Positions 6,406-8,680 of a DNA stretch of 8,680 nt are shown here, piece by piece (position 1 is the stretch's first letter; each line of letters opens with the position of its first letter). This DNA comes from an uncultured Oscillospiraceae bacterium (GTDB lineage Bacteria > Bacillota > Clostridia > Oscillospirales > Acutalibacteraceae), in assembly GCA_902478455.1 (NCBI GenBank), contig CABSLJ010000104.1:1-8680 (forward strand), in the 5' to 3' direction. Under the pieces are notes generated by a model. That model was not told the origin of the DNA. It searched no databases and was given only the letters and a program-made list of their open reading frames with translations. The position numbers were made by a program, and so were the translations under genes.

Positions 6406-6446
6406 AAAGGCTGCCCCCTTGTCCGGGGGGCAGCTTTTCTGTTTTT
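6406..6446 (+). terminator. Intrinsic terminator of the nadE-ACT-DUF711 operon
   Basis: Perfect nine-base stem GCTGCCCCC (6410-6418) / GGGGGCAGC (6426-6434) with a seven-nt loop, followed by TTTTCTGTTTTT. An AAA run before the stem can extend the pairing with the T run past one bulged G. It lies about 60 nt after the DUF711 stop. Confidence 0.92.
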
Positions 6447-6581
6447 CAGCCGGCGTATCTCCCGGCTTTGGCAGCCCAAAACCGATGAAAATCTTTCCGC
6501 GTATCCCGACGGTTGAGACGTCCGCCCTTTGTCTGATTAGAGATAGAATTTGATTCCGACGACAAACCTCATCAGTTTCTC

Positions 6582-6612
6582 TTGACTCTTACACCGGGAC
6601 AGGCTATATAAC
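6582..6612 (+). promoter_or_regulatory. Promoter of the putative glycoside hydrolase gene
   Basis: TTGACT (6582-6587, five of six to consensus) is followed by TATATA at 6605-6610 (17-bp spacer) or TATAAC at 6607-6612 (19-bp spacer). Transcription would begin near 6618, giving a leader of about 85 nt. Confidence 0.6.
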
Positions 6613-6625
6613 AAACAAGTTATAT
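6606..6625. promoter_or_regulatory. Operator-like inverted repeat over the -10 element
   Basis: ATATAAC-aaacaa-GTTATAT is a perfect inverted repeat with seven-base arms and a six-base centre. It covers the -10 box and the predicted start site, the classic place for a repressor. AT-rich arms make it a poor terminator and a better protein-binding site. The regulator is not in the window. Confidence 0.5.
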
Positions 6626-6642
6626 CCGATATCCCATTTTCA

Positions 6643-6650
6643 AAACGTTT
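6643..6650. promoter_or_regulatory. Short CG-centred palindrome AAACGTTT
   Basis: Eight-base perfect palindrome in the untranslated leader, about 30 bp after the predicted start. LacI-family sites, including CcpA cre boxes, are centred on CG. The flanks miss two conserved cre positions, so this may be chance. Confidence 0.2.
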
Positions 6651-6703
6651 ATGTTTCACTAAACAGGTCCCCGAAAGAGTTCATATCAGAAAGGAAACCG
6701 TTC

Positions 6704-8680
6704 ATGAGAAGCAACTATGTATATTCCCTGAGAATCGGCATCTGCCCCGACTTCTACCCGGAGGAAAAATTCGGCGTCATGCTGAAATTCTGCGACCGGG
6801 CAAAAATTGACGACATCCAGTTTTTCCTGAACATGGAGGACCTCAATCAGGGGCATCTGACAGTGGAGGAAACCAAAAAATGGCTTGCCATGCTAGCGCG
6901 CTTCAAGCCGCTGGCGGAAGAGAGGGGCTATACTGTCTCCTTAAATCCGTGGACCACCGTGCTCCATGAGGACCGCGGCCGAAAGCTGCGGCCGGACCAG
7001 CACTTTACTCTCATGACCGATCTCAGCGGGCGCAGGGCGGAGGCGGTCGCCTGCCCGCTGGATGAAAAGTTCCGGGACTATCTGACGGAAATCTATCGTC
7101 TATACGCCGAGCTGGGTTTTAATACCATCTGGCTGGAGGACGATTTCCGTCTGCACAACCACGGCCCGCTGGAGTGGGGCGGCTGTTTCTGTGAGCTGCA
7201 TCGGGAGGAATTTTCCAGACGAGCGGGCAAGGGGCTTTCCCTTACCGAATTCTCCCAGGCCTTTTCCCAGGAGGGTGAGCCCCATCCCTACCGTAAAATC
7301 TGGCTGGAGACGGCGTGCGATACCATGGCCGGTCTGGCGGAGCGCCTGGGGGAAACCGTTCACCAAACGGCCCCGCAGACCAGAATAGGGCTGATGAGCT
7401 CCGCTCCGGAATCCCACTGTGTGGAAGGGCGGGACTGGGAGCGGATGCTGAAGGCCATCTCCGGCCCGGGAAAGCCCCTGAACCGTCCGCATCTGCCCGG
7501 CTACAACGACATGGCCTCCATCCGCTACGCCATCCATTTTCAGAGATTCTCCAGACTGACCGCCGCCGTAACCAAGGGACTCGCCGAGCTCTGGCCGGAG
7601 GTGGAAAACTTTCCCCATTCCAGATTCTCAAAATCCCATCGGTTCACAAAGCTGCAAATCGAAAGCACGCTGGCGCTCTGCGCCGGCGGAATCACGCTCA
7701 ATCTCTTTGATATGATCGGCAACGGCGTCAATCCCTCACAGGAATACGACAAGGTGCTGGCTGAAATCAAGCCCTATCTCAACGGTGTCACCGGGCTCTC
7801 CCTCTCCTGCGCTCAGGAGCAGGGCGTGCATGTCCTCTACAGCAGCCGCTCTTCCTATACCATCCATTCCACGGGCGGCAATACCCCTGACGCCATCAAA
7901 CCCAGGGAAACCTTCTGGGCCGAGTTTCTCTCGGCGCTCGGCATCGCCAACCGGTACTGCGACAATCCCTCCATCACCGGTAAAACGGTCGCCGTGAGCG
8001 GTCAATATTTCCGCAATCTGTCGGCAGAGCAAATCGAGCGTCTGTTCGCGGAGAATTTTTTGCTTCTGGACGGGGAGGCCGCCTTTGTCCTGCACGATAT
8101 GGGGCTGGGACACCTGGTCCACATCACTTCCGTCGAATGGTATCCCGTAAATACCGGCAGACACAGCTATGAGCAGGTCTCCAATGGACGCAGGTACCAG
8201 AATTTCCCCGAGGCGCGCATGACGGGCCAATCGTTCGGCAGACCGCTGGAGCCCACCGATTACCTGCGTATTGATTATGACGCCGAACCGCGCGAGACCA
8301 TTACCAGAATGAAGGCGCCCGACGGCAGCGACGTTGGAAACGGCGTCATCTGCTTCGGGAACAAGGTTCTGATCCTCCCGTACGGCCATATGGGCGAACA
8401 GTACAGCGGACTGCTCAATCCGATCCGACAGGAAATTCTGCAGCAGCATGCCGCACGGATGCCGAAGGCCGCCCGACCGGTCATGCTCAGAGGGTGCCCC
8501 TATGTTGCAGTCAATCATTTTACACAGGAGGGGCGCGAGGTGCTTCTGCTGACCAATTACTCCAACGACGATTACGCTTCCCCCCTCTTTTCCCTTCCCT
8601 TTTCCGTGGACGCGGCCTTTGAGGTTTCCAGAACCGACGGCGGCCTGATGTCTGTTTCCATGCAGCAGAACGGGGAGGAT
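6704..8680 (+). CDS. Putative glycoside hydrolase, GH42-like multi-domain protein (partial, open at the right edge)
   Basis: 659 residues with no stop before the edge. No signal peptide or membrane segment, so probably cytoplasmic, acting on imported oligosaccharides. Residues about 5-345 look like a TIM barrel: YVYSLRIGICPDFYP at the first strand, FNTIWLEDDFRLHNH (139-153) with E145 as candidate acid/base, then GGCFCELH (159-166) which could bind a metal, and LWPEVENFPHSRFSKS (296-311) with E299 or E301 as candidate nucleophile, then GGITLNLFDMIG. Residues about 405-475 resemble the GATase-like second domain of GH42-type enzymes (GKTVAVSGQYFRNLSAEQI, then LLLDGEAA and GLGHLVHI). The remainder is beta-rich. 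The ATG at 6704 has AAAGGA eight nt upstream. AGA and AGG codons seem more frequent here than in the neighbouring operon. I do not recognise the exact CAZy family; the enzyme class is inferred from layout and motifs. Confidence 0.65.
   Translation, partial: MRSNYVYSLRIGICPDFYPEEKFGVMLKFCDRAKIDDIQFFLNMEDLNQGHLTVEETKKWLAMLARFKPLAEERGYTVSLNPWTTVLHEDRGRKLRPDQHFTLMTDLSGRRAEAVACPLDEKFRDYLTEIYRLYAELGFNTIWLEDDFRLHNHGPLEWGGCFCELHREEFSRRAGKGLSLTEFSQAFSQEGEPHPYRKIWLETACDTMAGLAERLGETVHQTAPQTRIGLMSSAPESHCVEGRDWERMLKAISGPGKPLNRPHLPGYNDMASIRYAIHFQRFSRLTAAVTKGLAELWPEVENFPHSRFSKSHRFTKLQIESTLALCAGGITLNLFDMIGNGVNPSQEYDKVLAEIKPYLNGVTGLSLSCAQEQGVHVLYSSRSSYTIHSTGGNTPDAIKPRETFWAEFLSALGIANRYCDNPSITGKTVAVSGQYFRNLSAEQIERLFAENFLLLDGEAAFVLHDMGLGHLVHITSVEWYPVNTGRHSYEQVSNGRRYQNFPEARMTGQSFGRPLEPTDYLRIDYDAEPRETITRMKAPDGSDVGNGVICFGNKVLILPYGHMGEQYSGLLNPIRQEILQQHAARMPKAARPVMLRGCPYVAVNHFTQEGREVLLLTNYSNDDYASPLFSLPFSVDAAFEVSRTDGGLMSVSMQQNGED

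Larger units (their letters stand above)
6347..6703. other. Intergenic region between the nadE operon and the putative glycoside hydrolase gene
   Basis: 357 bp without a supportable gene. The first 100 bp hold the operon terminator and directly after it a second hairpin, AGCCGG-(8 nt)-CCGGCT at 6448-6467, with only three T after it. From about 6470 to 6580 I see nothing recognisable. The last 120 bp become AT-rich and hold the promoter, the operator-like inverted repeat, a short CG-centred palindrome and the ribosome binding site AAAGGA (6690-6695) of the next gene. Confidence 0.6.

Noticed and set aside
6640..6654. CcpA cre box
   Set aside because: The CG-centred core is present, but the conserved G on the left and C on the right are missing, so it is recorded only as a weak palindrome.
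7736..8518. 260-codon open frame on the minus strand
   Set aside because: Opposite the glycosidase-like gene, which stays open for 659 codons with a ribosome binding site and promoter.

Overview
The window looks like chromosomal DNA from a GC-rich anaerobic Firmicute, probably a Clostridia / Oscillospiraceae-type gut bacterium. This is inferred from strong AGGAGG-type ribosome binding sites, sigma-A-like promoters in short AT-rich gaps between GC-rich genes, and the UPF0237 (ACT) + UPF0210 (DUF711) gene pair. No tRNA, rRNA, CRISPR array, insertion sequence or phage gene is visible.

Left third (1-2379), minus strand: a PHP-family phosphoesterase resembling histidinol-phosphatase, then an Lrp/AsnC-family regulator, then a class I/II PLP aminotransferase that runs off the left edge. 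The regulator and the aminotransferase overlap by four bases (GTGA), so they form a tight pair. The aminotransferase start is a GTG and is easily missed. The regulator has its own good promoter. Between that promoter and its start codon lies a long inverted repeat that could be an operator, an attenuator or the terminator of the upstream gene.

Middle (2380-2820): a 441-bp divergent intergenic region with a minus-strand promoter for the PHP gene (long leader with a GC-rich hairpin and a T run) and a plus-strand extended -10 promoter for the next operon.

Centre (2821-6346), plus strand: a three-gene operon of nadE (NAD+ synthase with a fused nitrilase-like domain), an 89-residue ACT-domain protein (UPF0237) and a 452-residue UPF0210/DUF711 protein. 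It ends in a strong intrinsic terminator at 6406-6446. The synthetase half of NadE looks intact. The glutaminase half appears degenerate: two of the three expected catalytic residues (Glu, Lys) are replaced and a loop is shortened, which suggests an ammonia-dependent enzyme carrying a vestigial or repurposed domain.

Right (6347-8680): a 357-bp gap holding the terminator, a second small hairpin and a promoter whose -10 is overlapped by a perfect 7+6+7 inverted repeat. It is followed by a large cytoplasmic protein (at least 659 residues, open at the right edge). This looks like a clan-A/GH42-type glycoside hydrolase with a TIM barrel, a GATase-like domain and a beta-rich tail. The operator-like site suggests a substrate-controlled carbohydrate locus that continues beyond the window.
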